DNA from: Ferranicluibacter rubi | GTDB lineage: Bacteria; Pseudomonadota; Alphaproteobacteria; Rhizobiales; Rhizobiaceae | Direction: 5' to 3' | Length of the DNA stretch: 64,000 nucleotides | Assembly: GCF_011603255.1 (NCBI RefSeq) | Contig: NZ_JAANCM010000011.1 | Location: 142,419 to 206,418 of the forward strand | Translations under genes and position numbers: made by a program | Part shown: positions 30,543 through 38,524 of the stretch, piece after piece | Position numbering within the stretch: the stretch's first letter is position 1 | Layout: every line of letters begins with the position of its first letter | Notes under the pieces: model-generated | Told to the model about the DNA's origin: nothing | Databases searched by the model: none | The model's input: the letters and a program-made list of their open reading frames with translations, nothing else

Positions 30543-33176
30543 ATGACAGTTCCGATCGCCACCTATCGGCTCCAGTTCCGCAACGGCATGACCTTCGACA
30601 AGGCCATCACGCTGATCGACCACTGGAGGGCGCTCGGCATCAGCCATCTCTATGCCTCGCCGATCTTTGCTGCGACGGAAGGGTCGACCCATGGTTATGA
30701 CGTCACAGATCCTAATGCGTTCGACGTGGCGCTCGGCGGACGCGAGGGCTTCGACCGGCTGTCGGCGGCGCTGAAGGCCGCCGATATCGGCCTGATCCTC
30801 GATATCGTGCCGAACCATATGGCGGCGTCGCTCGAAAACCACTGGTGGCGGAGCGTGGTTGAATGGGGGGAGCAGAGCCCCTACGCGCATTATTACGACA
30901 TCGACTGGTCCCGTCCGCTGACCATTGCCGAACTGGGTAAAAGCTTCGACGAAGCGCTGGATGACGCGGAAATCGAAATCCGGCTGGACGAGGTCGCTGG
31001 CAATTTGGCACTCGGCTATTACGAAAGCAATATTCCGCTGCACCCGTCGAGCTATAGTGCCGTGCTCGACGGTGCGCCGGGCACGCTCGGCGCGAAGATT
31101 TCGGCATTGGCCGCCTCCGCTTCCGCGCAAGAAGACGAGGCGTTCCACCACACGATGCAGACGCTGGTTACGGGCAGTTCGGAGAGTGACCGGAAGGCGC
31201 TGTCCTCTTTCCTCGCCGGCCTGCCGGTGGAGCGGGTGAAGGCTGCGCATGACGCACAGGCCTTCCGGCTGGTGCATTGGAAGACGGCGGCGAGCGATCT
31301 CAGCTATCGCAGGTTCTTCGAGGTAGCAGGCCTTGCCGGTCTTCGCGTCGAGGCGCCCGACGTCTTCGATGCCGCGCACCGGCTCGTTCTGGAGCTCGTC
31401 AAGGACGGTACGGTCGATGGGCTGCGAATCGACCATGTCGATGGTCTCGCCGACCCCGTGGGGTATCTGAAGACGTTGCGCGATGCGGTCGGTCCCGACG
31501 TTTATCTCGTGGTCGAAAAGATCATCGAGGAAGACGAGCGTGTTCCCGCAAGCTGGCCCATCGCGGGAACGACCGGCTACGAGTTCATCGCTGCTCTCGC
31601 GCACCTGTTCGTGGATTCGGCTCAGGCGAAGACGCTGGACGCGGCCTATGCCGACTTTGCCGGGAGCAAGGACTATGCGGCGATCCTGACGGACGCCAAG
31701 CAGCTGATGCTGGATCGCAATTTCGAAGGCGAGATCAAGCGGCTCGTGGCGCTGGCCGGTTCGTCTGTGGGTGAGGCATACGACGCCAAGGCACTGGAGC
31801 AGGCGCTGAAGGCCTTGATCACGGCGTTTCCGGTGTACAGGACCTACGGCACGCGCGATGCGCTGGGCGAGGACGACCGCGAGATTCTCGATGGTGCGGC
31901 GGAAGAGGCGGCGCGCACGCTGTCCGGCGACAGCCGCGAGGCGCTCGACGCCATCGTCGCGGTGCTCTCGGGTGCGACGGAGGGTGATGCCTTCGAATTC
32001 CGCAGCCGGTTCCAGCAGGTGACCGGGCCGATCATGGCGAAAGCCATGGAGGACACCGCCTTCTATCGCTACCACCGCCTTCTCGCTCTCAACGAAGTGG
32101 GCGGCAACCCGGCGGAAGCGGAGATGTCGATCGCGCATTTCCATGCCGCCATGCAGCGCCGGGCAGCCGAGCAGCCGCATGCGATCACCACCACCTCGAC
32201 CCATGACACCAAGCGCGGCGAAGATGCGCGCGCCCGGCTCTATGCCATCAGCGAGGCGCCCGATGTCTGGGCGAAGGCTGTCGCCCGGTGGCATGATATG
32301 AATGCCCACCTCATCCAGACGCTCGCCGATGGCCCGGCGCCGGAGCTTGCGGTCGAATGGGCGCTCTACCAGGCGCTGGCCGGTGCCTGGGAGGAGACGT
32401 CCGCGACGCCGGACGCAGAAGTGCTTGAAGCGTTCAAGGAACGCTTCTCCGCCTATGTGGAAAAGATGCTGCGCGAGGCGAAGGAACGTAGCGACTGGTC
32501 CGAGGTGGACGAGGACTATGAGAACGCCGTGCAGGCCTTTGCCGCCGGACTTCTTTCGCCGGATAACAAGACGTTCCTAAACGATTTCCTCGAGACCGTG
32601 CAGCCGTTCGCTGAAGCCGGCTTCGTCAATGGCCTGACCCAGACGCTGGTGAAGATGACGGCGCCGGGCGTGCCGGATGTCTATCAGGGGTCTGAACGCG
32701 CCGATTTCAGTCTGGTCGATCCCGACAATCGCCGCATGCCGGATTATCCGGCGATGGCAAGGCTTCTCGAATCAGCAGATGGCTTTCTGTTCGACACCAC
32801 AGCTCTTGCTTCGGGACAGGCGAAGGTCGCTCTGACCGCTGGGCTGATTGCGGCGCGACGTGCCTCGCCAGACCTGTTTCAGGATGGCGACTATCGCGCA
32901 CTTGAGGTCTCGGGGGAGGGTTCCGATAGCGTCGTTGCCTATGCCCGCCGGGTGGGCGATGCGGCCGCGATCGTCATTGCGCCCTGCAAGGTGCTGGCAT
33001 TGCTGGAGAAGGGCGCTCTGGAGCGTGCCTTCGACGCGATCGAGGTATCCCTGCCGGAAGATTTGGCCGACCGTTCGTACCGCAACGTCCTGCAGGGCGG
33101 AACGGTCGATGCGGGCCTGGCCCTGCATATGCGCAATATCTCCGGAGCACCCTACATTCTCCTGATCACGGAATAG
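30543..33176 (+). CDS. treY: Malto-oligosyltrehalose synthase
   Basis: Isomerises the reducing end of maltodextrins to a trehalosyl unit; trehalose is then normally released by TreZ. The 877 residues are usual for TreY. GH13 landmarks include IVPNHMA, DGLRIDHVDGLADP (nucleophile Asp), EKIIEEDERVP (acid/base Glu) and TTSTHDTKRGEDARAR, plus the C-terminal YQGSERADFSLVDPDNRR. ATG 30543 is taken because the conserved MTVPIATYRLQF begins there. No treZ is present in this window. The gene links the glycogen pathway to trehalose, a stress protectant, consistent with the candidate stress promoter upstream. Confidence 0.95.
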   Translation: MTVPIATYRLQFRNGMTFDKAITLIDHWRALGISHLYASPIFAATEGSTHGYDVTDPNAFDVALGGREGFDRLSAALKAADIGLILDIVPNHMAASLENHWWRSVVEWGEQSPYAHYYDIDWSRPLTIAELGKSFDEALDDAEIEIRLDEVAGNLALGYYESNIPLHPSSYSAVLDGAPGTLGAKISALAASASAQEDEAFHHTMQTLVTGSSESDRKALSSFLAGLPVERVKAAHDAQAFRLVHWKTAASDLSYRRFFEVAGLAGLRVEAPDVFDAAHRLVLELVKDGTVDGLRIDHVDGLADPVGYLKTLRDAVGPDVYLVVEKIIEEDERVPASWPIAGTTGYEFIAALAHLFVDSAQAKTLDAAYADFAGSKDYAAILTDAKQLMLDRNFEGEIKRLVALAGSSVGEAYDAKALEQALKALITAFPVYRTYGTRDALGEDDREILDGAAEEAARTLSGDSREALDAIVAVLSGATEGDAFEFRSRFQQVTGPIMAKAMEDTAFYRYHRLLALNEVGGNPAEAEMSIAHFHAAMQRRAAEQPHAITTTSTHDTKRGEDARARLYAISEAPDVWAKAVARWHDMNAHLIQTLADGPAPELAVEWALYQALAGAWEETSATPDAEVLEAFKERFSAYVEKMLREAKERSDWSEVDEDYENAVQAFAAGLLSPDNKTFLNDFLETVQPFAEAGFVNGLTQTLVKMTAPGVPDVYQGSERADFSLVDPDNRRMPDYPAMARLLESADGFLFDTTALASGQAKVALTAGLIAARRASPDLFQDGDYRALEVSGEGSDSVVAYARRVGDAAAIVIAPCKVLALLEKGALERAFDAIEVSLPEDLADRSYRNVLQGGTVDAGLALHMRNISGAPYILLITE

Positions 33177-33200
33177 TTGCCGCCTCAGATCGCATCGCAT

Positions 33201-33225
33201 GGAACTTTCTGACCCTCGTGGCGTT
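33201..33225 (+). promoter_or_regulatory. EcfG (RpoE2)-type general stress promoter
   Basis: GGAAC (33201-33205), 16 bases, CGTT (33222-33225): a perfect match to the alphaproteobacterial EcfG consensus. Expected transcription start is near 33232, before the phospholipase D family gene. Confidence 0.75.
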
Positions 33226-33275
33226 TCGAAGCGCCACGAAGTTTGGCCATGCGTAACGGTCGGGGGGAAGTGCAC

Positions 33276-34790
33276 GTGTTTCATGTCGGCCAGAAGAATG
33301 ACGGCGATCGTCTCGGCGAGGATTCTTCAAGTGGCGGTGAGACGGGTATCATCCGGATCGGTGAAAATGCCTGGCGTCGGGAGATGGCAGACAAGATCGC
33401 CTTCATGATCGATGGCAAGGCGTATTTTCAGACGCTGGATCAGGCGCTGCGGCTTGCTTACCGGCGTATCTGGATCATCGGCTGGGATTTCAGCCCCGAC
33501 ATTCGCCTGACACCCGAAGATCCGGAAAGCCCGACGCTTGGAAGCCTGCTTCTTTCGCTGGTCGAGGCGAAGCCCGAGCTTGAAATCCACATCCTCGTCT
33601 GGGCCATGGGGCCGATCTATTCCGGCAAGTCGCTGAAGCTCTTCCGCAAGAAGGGCTGGGCGAGTCATGCCCGCATCCACCTGAATTTCGACACGCATCA
33701 TCCGCTGCGCGGTTCGCATCACCAGAAGATCGTCTGCATCGACGACACGACCGGCTTCATCGGCGGCATCGATCTGACTGCCCGCCGCTGGGACGACAGC
33801 GACCACAAACCGGGTAACCCCCTGCGCGTGACGCCCGATGGCGAGACCTACGAGCCGGTGCACGACATGCAGGCCGCCGTTTCCGGCCCTGCGGCGCGCA
33901 TGCTCGGCGATATCTGCCGCGAGCGCTGGCTGTCCGCCATGGAGGAGACGATCGCACCCGTCGAAGGCGCGGCCACCGCATGGCCCGAAAGCCTCGTGCC
34001 CGCCTTGACCGGGTGCCTGGTCGCGATTGCCCGCACCACGCCGGCGACGATCGGCCATGACGGCATTCACGAGTCCATCCACATGCTGACGGATGCGCTG
34101 AAATCGGCGCAGCGCATCGTCTATATCGAGGCGCAGTATCTCGCTGCTTTCGGCATTGCCGATATCCTCATCGAGCGCCTGTCGCGGCCCAATGGCCCCG
34201 AAGTGCTGATCGTCGTCACGCGTATCTCGCATGGCTTCATCGAGAAGGTGATGATGGGCACCAATCGCGACCGCCTGATCCGCCGGCTCAAGCGCAATGA
34301 TCCGCATGACCGTCTGCGGGTGATGTATGCCGTCGTGCCCTGCGACGACGCGGACGGGGAGCAGGAGGTTCTGGTGCATTCCAAGCTCGTCATCATCGAC
34401 GATCGCTTTCTGCGCCTGGGGTCCTCGAATCTCAACAATCGTTCCGAAGGCATGGACACGGAAGCCGACATGGCGATCGAAGCGGTCAACGAGGATCAGC
34501 GTGGCGCCATCGCCGATGTCCGCTATCGGATGCTGGCCGAGCACCTCAACTCCACGCCAGAGGGGGTACGAGACGCCATCCTCAGGCTGAGTTCTCTACA
34601 TGACGGCGTGGAATCGCTGAACACCGGTCGCCGCGGCCTACGTCACTTTGATATCGATCTCGCCCAAGGCGAGGAGGACCCGTTGCCCGGCACCGATATC
34701 GTTGATCCCGCCGGGCCGATCCATCCGATCGACACGCTACGCCGCCGCGCCGGCGCTATCGCCAGCCGCATTTTCGGCCGCGCCTCGTAA
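33276..34790 (+). CDS. Phospholipase D / cardiolipin synthase family protein
   Basis: About 504 residues with two HKD active-site motifs: HHQKIVCIDDTTGF in the first half (about residue 149) and HSKLVIIDDRFLRLGSSNLNNRS in the second. This is the layout of PLD-superfamily phosphatidyltransferases and hydrolases. GTG 33276 is chosen because GGGGGGAA lies 7 bases upstream; an ATG at 33249 and a TTG at 33243 are in frame but lack a Shine-Dalgarno. With EEP and LPG-synthase-like neighbours it forms a lipid-remodelling cluster, and the perfect EcfG box upstream suggests general-stress induction. The exact lipid substrate is unknown. Confidence 0.85.
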   Translation: MFHVGQKNDGDRLGEDSSSGGETGIIRIGENAWRREMADKIAFMIDGKAYFQTLDQALRLAYRRIWIIGWDFSPDIRLTPEDPESPTLGSLLLSLVEAKPELEIHILVWAMGPIYSGKSLKLFRKKGWASHARIHLNFDTHHPLRGSHHQKIVCIDDTTGFIGGIDLTARRWDDSDHKPGNPLRVTPDGETYEPVHDMQAAVSGPAARMLGDICRERWLSAMEETIAPVEGAATAWPESLVPALTGCLVAIARTTPATIGHDGIHESIHMLTDALKSAQRIVYIEAQYLAAFGIADILIERLSRPNGPEVLIVVTRISHGFIEKVMMGTNRDRLIRRLKRNDPHDRLRVMYAVVPCDDADGEQEVLVHSKLVIIDDRFLRLGSSNLNNRSEGMDTEADMAIEAVNEDQRGAIADVRYRMLAEHLNSTPEGVRDAILRLSSLHDGVESLNTGRRGLRHFDIDLAQGEEDPLPGTDIVDPAGPIHPIDTLRRRAGAIASRIFGRAS

Positions 34791-34815
34791 AGGGTCGTTC
34801 GGCGCTTGACGTCCC

Positions 34816-35787
34816 TCAGGCCGGCGATCCCGCATGCCGACCCTGTGGCTCATCGCCCCTGCTTGACGTTCCCTCCAAGGTCTTGTCCTTCATCACGATC
34901 TCGCTGATCAGAAGGGTCGGAAGACCGATGGCGAGCGGGATGAAGTAATAGATCACCCGGAAGGCGATGACCGCGGCGACGGACTCCGCGCCCGGCAGGA
35001 TATGCGCGACCGTCGCCTCCAGCACGCCGATGCCCCCGGGGACGTGGCTGATGATCGCAGCGACGTTTGCGATGATCGAAACGGAAGCGACCTTGAGGTA
35101 GCCGGCCTCGGCAAAAGCCGAGAGCATCTGGTGCAGGCTTGCCGCCACGAAGGCAAAATTGAGCGTTCCCACGACGATCTGTGCCGCGGCGATCGGCAGC
35201 TTCGGCAGGTCGAAGCTCCAGTCCCTGATCGTCAGCGGCTTTCGCACGAAGGCCGATAGAACAAGGTAGATGACGGGGGCGATCAGGGACGCGATGCCGA
35301 TGGCAAAGACGGCGCTGCGGCTGAGCCCGGTCATGTCGGCCGCATCCTGCGGGCGAAGCAGCAGGCTGGCGCCACCAAGGGTCATGAGCCCCAGCGCGAC
35401 GGTGACGCCGCAGAACAACACGATCTTTGCCACATCTTCGGCCGTCAGCCCCCAGCGTGCATAATAGCGATACCGGACGGCACCGCTGCTGAGAGCGGCG
35501 ACGCCGACATTGTGCCCAATGGACAGGCTGACGAAGGAGGCCAGCGCTGTCTTGTGAAAGGGCAGGCGCTTGCCCGTGTAGCGCACGCCCAGCGCATCGA
35601 AGCAGGAAAGGCACGCATAGGAGGCGGCGGCAAAAGCGAGACCGAGAAGCAGATGCGAGACCGGTATGGCCCGCAGCGCGGTCAGGATCTCGTCCAGCGT
35701 ATACTGACGCAACGTCTGGAAGAGCAGATAGAGGGCGAAGAGAACGGCCGCGACGGCGACCAGGCGGAAGATGATGCGAAGGCTCAT
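34816..35787 (-). CDS. LPG-synthase-type integral membrane protein (UPF0104)
   Basis: About 323 residues with multiple hydrophobic helices of the lysylphosphatidylglycerol synthase transmembrane family. SIGHNVGVAALSSGAVRYRYY, ISHVPGGIGVLEA and the terminal FRVIYYFIPL segment are characteristic. The soluble aminoacyl-transferase domain of true MprF is absent, so lipid flipping or export is more likely than aminoacylation. ATG 35787 begins the family-like MSLRIIFRL; in-frame codons upstream add no conserved sequence. It converges with the PLD gene and diverges from the EEP gene. A GGAAC-N17-CGTT box on the minus strand at 35896-35921 gives a leader of about 100 bases. Confidence 0.85.
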   Translation of the reverse strand: MSLRIIFRLVAVAAVLFALYLLFQTLRQYTLDEILTALRAIPVSHLLLGLAFAAASYACLSCFDALGVRYTGKRLPFHKTALASFVSLSIGHNVGVAALSSGAVRYRYYARWGLTAEDVAKIVLFCGVTVALGLMTLGGASLLLRPQDAADMTGLSRSAVFAIGIASLIAPVIYLVLSAFVRKPLTIRDWSFDLPKLPIAAAQIVVGTLNFAFVAASLHQMLSAFAEAGYLKVASVSIIANVAAIISHVPGGIGVLEATVAHILPGAESVAAVIAFRVIYYFIPLAIGLPTLLISEIVMKDKTLEGTSSRGDEPQGRHAGSPA

Positions 35788-35843
35788 TCTGTGGTCGCTC
35801 TCTTGAGATACGGACTTAGAAAACAGTGAAGGGGACGTTGTGA

Positions 35844-36734
35844 ATGTCCCGTACACCGCAACGCAGCACGCATTCGCCACTGCATCATCGCACGGAACGA
35901 ATTGGGGCCCCTCCGGGTTCCCTCGCCATGTCCGAACACGATATCCAGCCTTCGCTCGACCCCGCCGCTGCTACGCTGCCTCAAGCCTCCGGCGTCCTCT
36001 CCATCCTCACCTACAATGTCCACAGCTGTATCGGTACCGACCGGCGGATGGACCCGGAACGCATCGCCGAGGTCATCGCCGCGGCGCGACCGGATGTCAT
36101 CGCGCTGCAGGAACTCGATGTCGGCCGCGCCCGCACCGGGGGCATCGACCAGGCAGCGCGCATCGCCGATCTCCTCAGGATGACGTCGCATTTCCATCCC
36201 GCGCTGCATGTGCGCGAGGAGCAGTATGGCGATGCCATCCTGACGGCACTGCCGTCGCGCCTGATCAAGGCCGGACCCATCCCGTCCGTGGGCGAGACGC
36301 GCGGCGCGCTCTGGGTGGAGGTCATGGTCGACGGACGCCCCGTGCAGATCTTCAATACGCATTTCGGCCTGAGGCGGGGAGAAAGACGGCAGCAGGCGGA
36401 GACGCTTCTCGGAGATGCCTGGATCGGCAACGACGCCTGCCGGGACCAGTCCATTATTTTGACCGGAGATTTCAACGCGATCCCCTCATCGGTCGCCTAT
36501 GGCCTTCTCAAGCGCCGGCTTCTGCCCGTCCGCGTCGGTGTTGGCGCTGGCAGTGCTACGGGGATGAGGATGGCACCGACCTTCCCCTCGCGCTTTCCGC
36601 TCCTGCGCCTCGACCATATCTTCGTCTCCGAAGGGATAGAGACGATCACAACGGGCCCTGTGCGCACGCCGCTTTCGCGGATCGCGTCCGATCACCTGCC
36701 GCTGCAGGCAAGCCTGAGGATCGGCGGTTCGTAA
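35844..36734 (+). CDS. Endonuclease/exonuclease/phosphatase (EEP) family protein
   Basis: Up to 296 residues of the metal-dependent EEP fold. Active-site motifs in order are LTYNVHSCIGTD, IALQELDV (metal-binding Glu), FNTHFGL, LTGDFNAIP and SDHLPLQ (catalytic Asp-His). The gene sits beside PLD and LPG-synthase-like genes, so a lipid or lipid-headgroup phosphodiester substrate is plausible, though nuclease activity cannot be excluded. ATG 35844 has a usable AAGGGG upstream, but its first 28 residues look non-conserved. The alternative ATG at 35928 starts at or next to the transcription start predicted from a plus-strand GGAAC-N17-GGTT box and would be leaderless. Confidence 0.82.
   Translation: MSRTPQRSTHSPLHHRTERIGAPPGSLAMSEHDIQPSLDPAAATLPQASGVLSILTYNVHSCIGTDRRMDPERIAEVIAAARPDVIALQELDVGRARTGGIDQAARIADLLRMTSHFHPALHVREEQYGDAILTALPSRLIKAGPIPSVGETRGALWVEVMVDGRPVQIFNTHFGLRRGERRQQAETLLGDAWIGNDACRDQSIILTGDFNAIPSSVAYGLLKRRLLPVRVGVGAGSATGMRMAPTFPSRFPLLRLDHIFVSEGIETITTGPVRTPLSRIASDHLPLQASLRIGGS
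35894..35921. promoter_or_regulatory. Near-palindromic pair of EcfG-type promoter boxes
   Basis: Minus strand: GGAAC-N17-CGTT (35921 down to 35896), a consensus match reading towards the LPG-synthase-like gene. Plus strand: GGAAC (35894-35898)-N17-GGTT (35916-35919), a weaker match reading towards the EEP gene. The two boxes overlap almost completely and the region is GC-rich and near-palindromic. Confidence 0.55.
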
Positions 36735-36740
36735 ACCTTC

Positions 36741-36765
36741 GGAACCTTCGCCAGACCGGGCCGTT
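36741..36765 (+). promoter_or_regulatory. EcfG (RpoE2)-type general stress promoter
   Basis: GGAAC (36741-36745), 16 bases, CGTT (36762-36765): a perfect consensus match. The expected start near 36773 gives a 25-base leader before the small proline-rich gene. Confidence 0.8.
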
Positions 36766-36797
36766 AGTCTCGCGAACGTAATGGAAAGGATGAGATC

Positions 36798-36983
36798 ATG
36801 CCAAATCGTGACCCACTTCCGACGCCCGAAACCGATACGCCACGGGGCCCAACGTCGACACCGGGTGTCCCCGATCGCGGACAGGACCCATCACCGGTGC
36901 CACCCGTGATCGCCCCGGGCGATACGAAGAACCCGAATGATCCGGCCCTGCTGCCGATCGGAGATCCCGCCGGGATCGCCTGA
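36798..36983 (+). CDS. Small proline-rich protein, general-stress promoter
   Basis: A 61-residue, Pro/Asp-rich, probably disordered protein with no signal peptide or membrane segment (starts MPNRDPLPTPETDTPRG). No function can be assigned. It is judged real because it has a GGAAAGGA ribosome-binding site before ATG, a perfect EcfG promoter 33 bases upstream of the ATG, and a strong terminator 28 bases after its stop. That is a complete small stress-gene unit. Confidence 0.75.
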   Translation: MPNRDPLPTPETDTPRGPTSTPGVPDRGQDPSPVPPVIAPGDTKNPNDPALLPIGDPAGIA

Positions 36984-37010
36984 AACGGAAGCAAGATTCC
37001 TATATATGAC

Positions 37011-37047
37011 AAAGGGCCTTTACAGAAATGTAGAGGCCCTTTTTAGG
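37011..37047. terminator. Terminator between two small stress genes
   Basis: A long stem AAAGGGCCT / AGGCCCTTT extended by TACA / TGTA around a GAAA loop, followed by T on the plus strand and by A-run complement on the minus strand. It probably serves the convergent genes on both sides. Confidence 0.88.
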
Positions 37048-37060
37048 ATGATGCACCCTT

Positions 37061-37288
37061 TCAAAGACTGCCCTCCCCTTTGAAATAGCCCGGATATTGT
37101 ACGAATTCGGGGTCGGGTTTTCCCGGAACCGGCGAAGGTGGCGTCTCGCCTTCCTCCTCATCCGCCAGAAAACCGTGCGTGCGCATCCATTCGCGAAGGA
37201 TGCGACGGACCGCTTCGTCACGCGAGATGTTCTGCTGACGGGCGTGGGCGGCAAGGGCTGTTTCGAGATCGGTGGGGAGGGTCGTCAT
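37061..37288 (-). CDS. Small protein of unknown function with possible RHH-like segment
   Basis: A 75-residue protein starting MTTLPTDLETALAAHARQ. The middle part (NISRDEAVRRILREWMRTHGF) looks like the two-helix part of a ribbon-helix-helix or similar small regulator; the C-terminus is acidic and proline-rich. ATG 37288 has AGAGG upstream, and the longer open frame upstream lacks conserved features. A perfect EcfG promoter lies 37-61 bases upstream, so it is probably stress induced. No function can be named. Confidence 0.65.
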   Translation of the reverse strand: MTTLPTDLETALAAHARQQNISRDEAVRRILREWMRTHGFLADEEEGETPPSPVPGKPDPEFVQYPGYFKGEGSL

Positions 37289-37324
37289 GTGGCAAGCCTC
37301 TCGGGTCTGGTGTCGATGCCGGAC

Positions 37325-37349
37325 AACGTCTGCGTGTCCGGATCGTTCC
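37325..37349 (-). promoter_or_regulatory. EcfG (RpoE2)-type general stress promoter
   Basis: On the minus strand GGAAC (37349-37345), 16 bases, CGTT (37328-37325): a perfect consensus match. The expected start is near 37317, about 29 bases before the 75-residue gene. Confidence 0.75.
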
Positions 37350-37491
37350 CGATCCTCCCGAGACCACCAGTGAACGGGCGGCGGCATCGTCCGCCGCTTC
37401 AAAGCCCATCCATTCGGCAGGCTGGCCTGCGGCGCAGCGAACCGATATCCACTGCGCCGTTCCGTTAACGATATGAAAAGGCAACGTCGTC

Positions 37492-37929
37492 TTACGGTGT
37501 CACCGTCAGCTTGTCCTGCATGCCTGCCTCGTAGTGACCCTTGATGTTGCAGAATACCAGATAGGTTCCCGCCTTCAGGCGCGTCTTCAACTGGCCATCG
37601 GCACCCGGCTTCAGGTCCTCCACCTCGCCGAGGCTCTTCAGCTTGCTTTCATCGACCCGGTGCTTGGTCACCTCCAACGGGATTTTCTGGTCGGCGGATT
37701 TCAGCCGCACGACGATCATCTCGTGCTCCTCGCCGACGGCGGCATTGTGCACGCTGAAGACGGTGGCCCCAGCCTTGACGGTCGCGGGCTCCAGGCTCAA
37801 CCCCATGGTACCGCCACCTTCACCGGTTTCCACGACCTTGATCGTGTTTTCGGCAAAGGCCGCTGTGCTAAGAAGCGCACATCCGGCAGCCGTGAAAAGG
37901 GAAAGCGCCGTTCGGGACAGGGAGATCAT
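37492..37929 (-). CDS. Secreted cupredoxin-domain protein
   Basis: A 145-residue periplasmic copper protein of the plastocyanin/azurin-like class. A signal peptide runs to about residue 26 (STAAFA, then ENT). A complete type-1 copper ligand set is visible: His69 (EEHEMIVV), then Cys127, His132 and Met137 in VFCNIKGHYEAGM. Electron transfer or copper handling is expected; the partner is unknown. ATG 37929 has AAGGA upstream and starts directly at the signal peptide. It has no obvious operon partner. Confidence 0.87.
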   Translation of the reverse strand: MISLSRTALSLFTAAGCALLSTAAFAENTIKVVETGEGGGTMGLSLEPATVKAGATVFSVHNAAVGEEHEMIVVRLKSADQKIPLEVTKHRVDESKLKSLGEVEDLKPGADGQLKTRLKAGTYLVFCNIKGHYEAGMQDKLTVTP

Positions 37930-38091
37930 GGGACAATCCTTCAGATAAGACCTCGCGCCGCGCAGGGTGCATCCGCATCCTGCCACGCGAGCGATGATCC
38001 TCGCTGACGGACCCTGTCGATCAGCCGTCGAAGCCGGGCGGGCTCGATCATTGATATGAAAAGTGTCCCGTTGTCGGCGGCTGCCGGAAGC

Positions 38092-38520
38092 TCAGAGACC
38101 CGCCGCCTTCCGCAGCACATCGTCGATTCTCGACTGCCACCCCTTGCCCGTTGCCTTGAAGGCGTCAATGACCTCCGGGGAAAGTCTGATCGAAATCTGT
38201 TGCTTCGGCTTCTCGACGGCCGGCCGTCCGCGTTTTGCTTTCTCCCCATCGATGCTGGCAGCAAGATCAGGGAATACCTCGCGGAAAGGCTTTGCCGTCT
38301 TCCCTTCGTCAGGCTGGAGGGGGCGTTCGATGTCGGGATCGGGACCGATCAACTCGCCCGTCGCATCCTCGATCCACCAGCCGTCCGCGTCCTGATGAAC
38401 GCCGCCGGCGCGAATGATCGCCTGCATCTGATCATTGTAGATCTGCCAGCGCCGCAGCATTTCGGCATCGTCGTTCTCACCAAGGTCTTTCGTCACAAAA
38501 CTGGGCCATGTCTTCGGCAT
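38092..38520 (-). CDS. brnA: BrnA-family antitoxin
   Basis: A 142-residue antitoxin of the BrnT/BrnA type II module. The C-terminal ISIRLSPEVIDAFKATGKGWQSRIDDVLRKA is the characteristic ribbon-helix-helix DNA-binding dimerisation domain; the N-terminal part would wrap the toxin. The ATG at 38520 follows GGAAAGGA, which lies inside the 3' end of the degraded toxin gene. Because the toxin frame has lost its stop, the broken frame reads through in frame into this gene, giving an artificial 224-residue fusion. Confidence 0.85.
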   Translation of the reverse strand: MPKTWPSFVTKDLGENDDAEMLRRWQIYNDQMQAIIRAGGVHQDADGWWIEDATGELIGPDPDIERPLQPDEGKTAKPFREVFPDLAASIDGEKAKRGRPAVEKPKQQISIRLSPEVIDAFKATGKGWQSRIDDVLRKAAGL

Positions 38521-38524
38521 GAGC

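Noticed and set aside
37410..37440. Another GGAAC box on the minus strand before the 75-residue gene
   Set aside because: The spacing to the GTT is too short for the EcfG consensus, and a perfect box lies closer to the gene.
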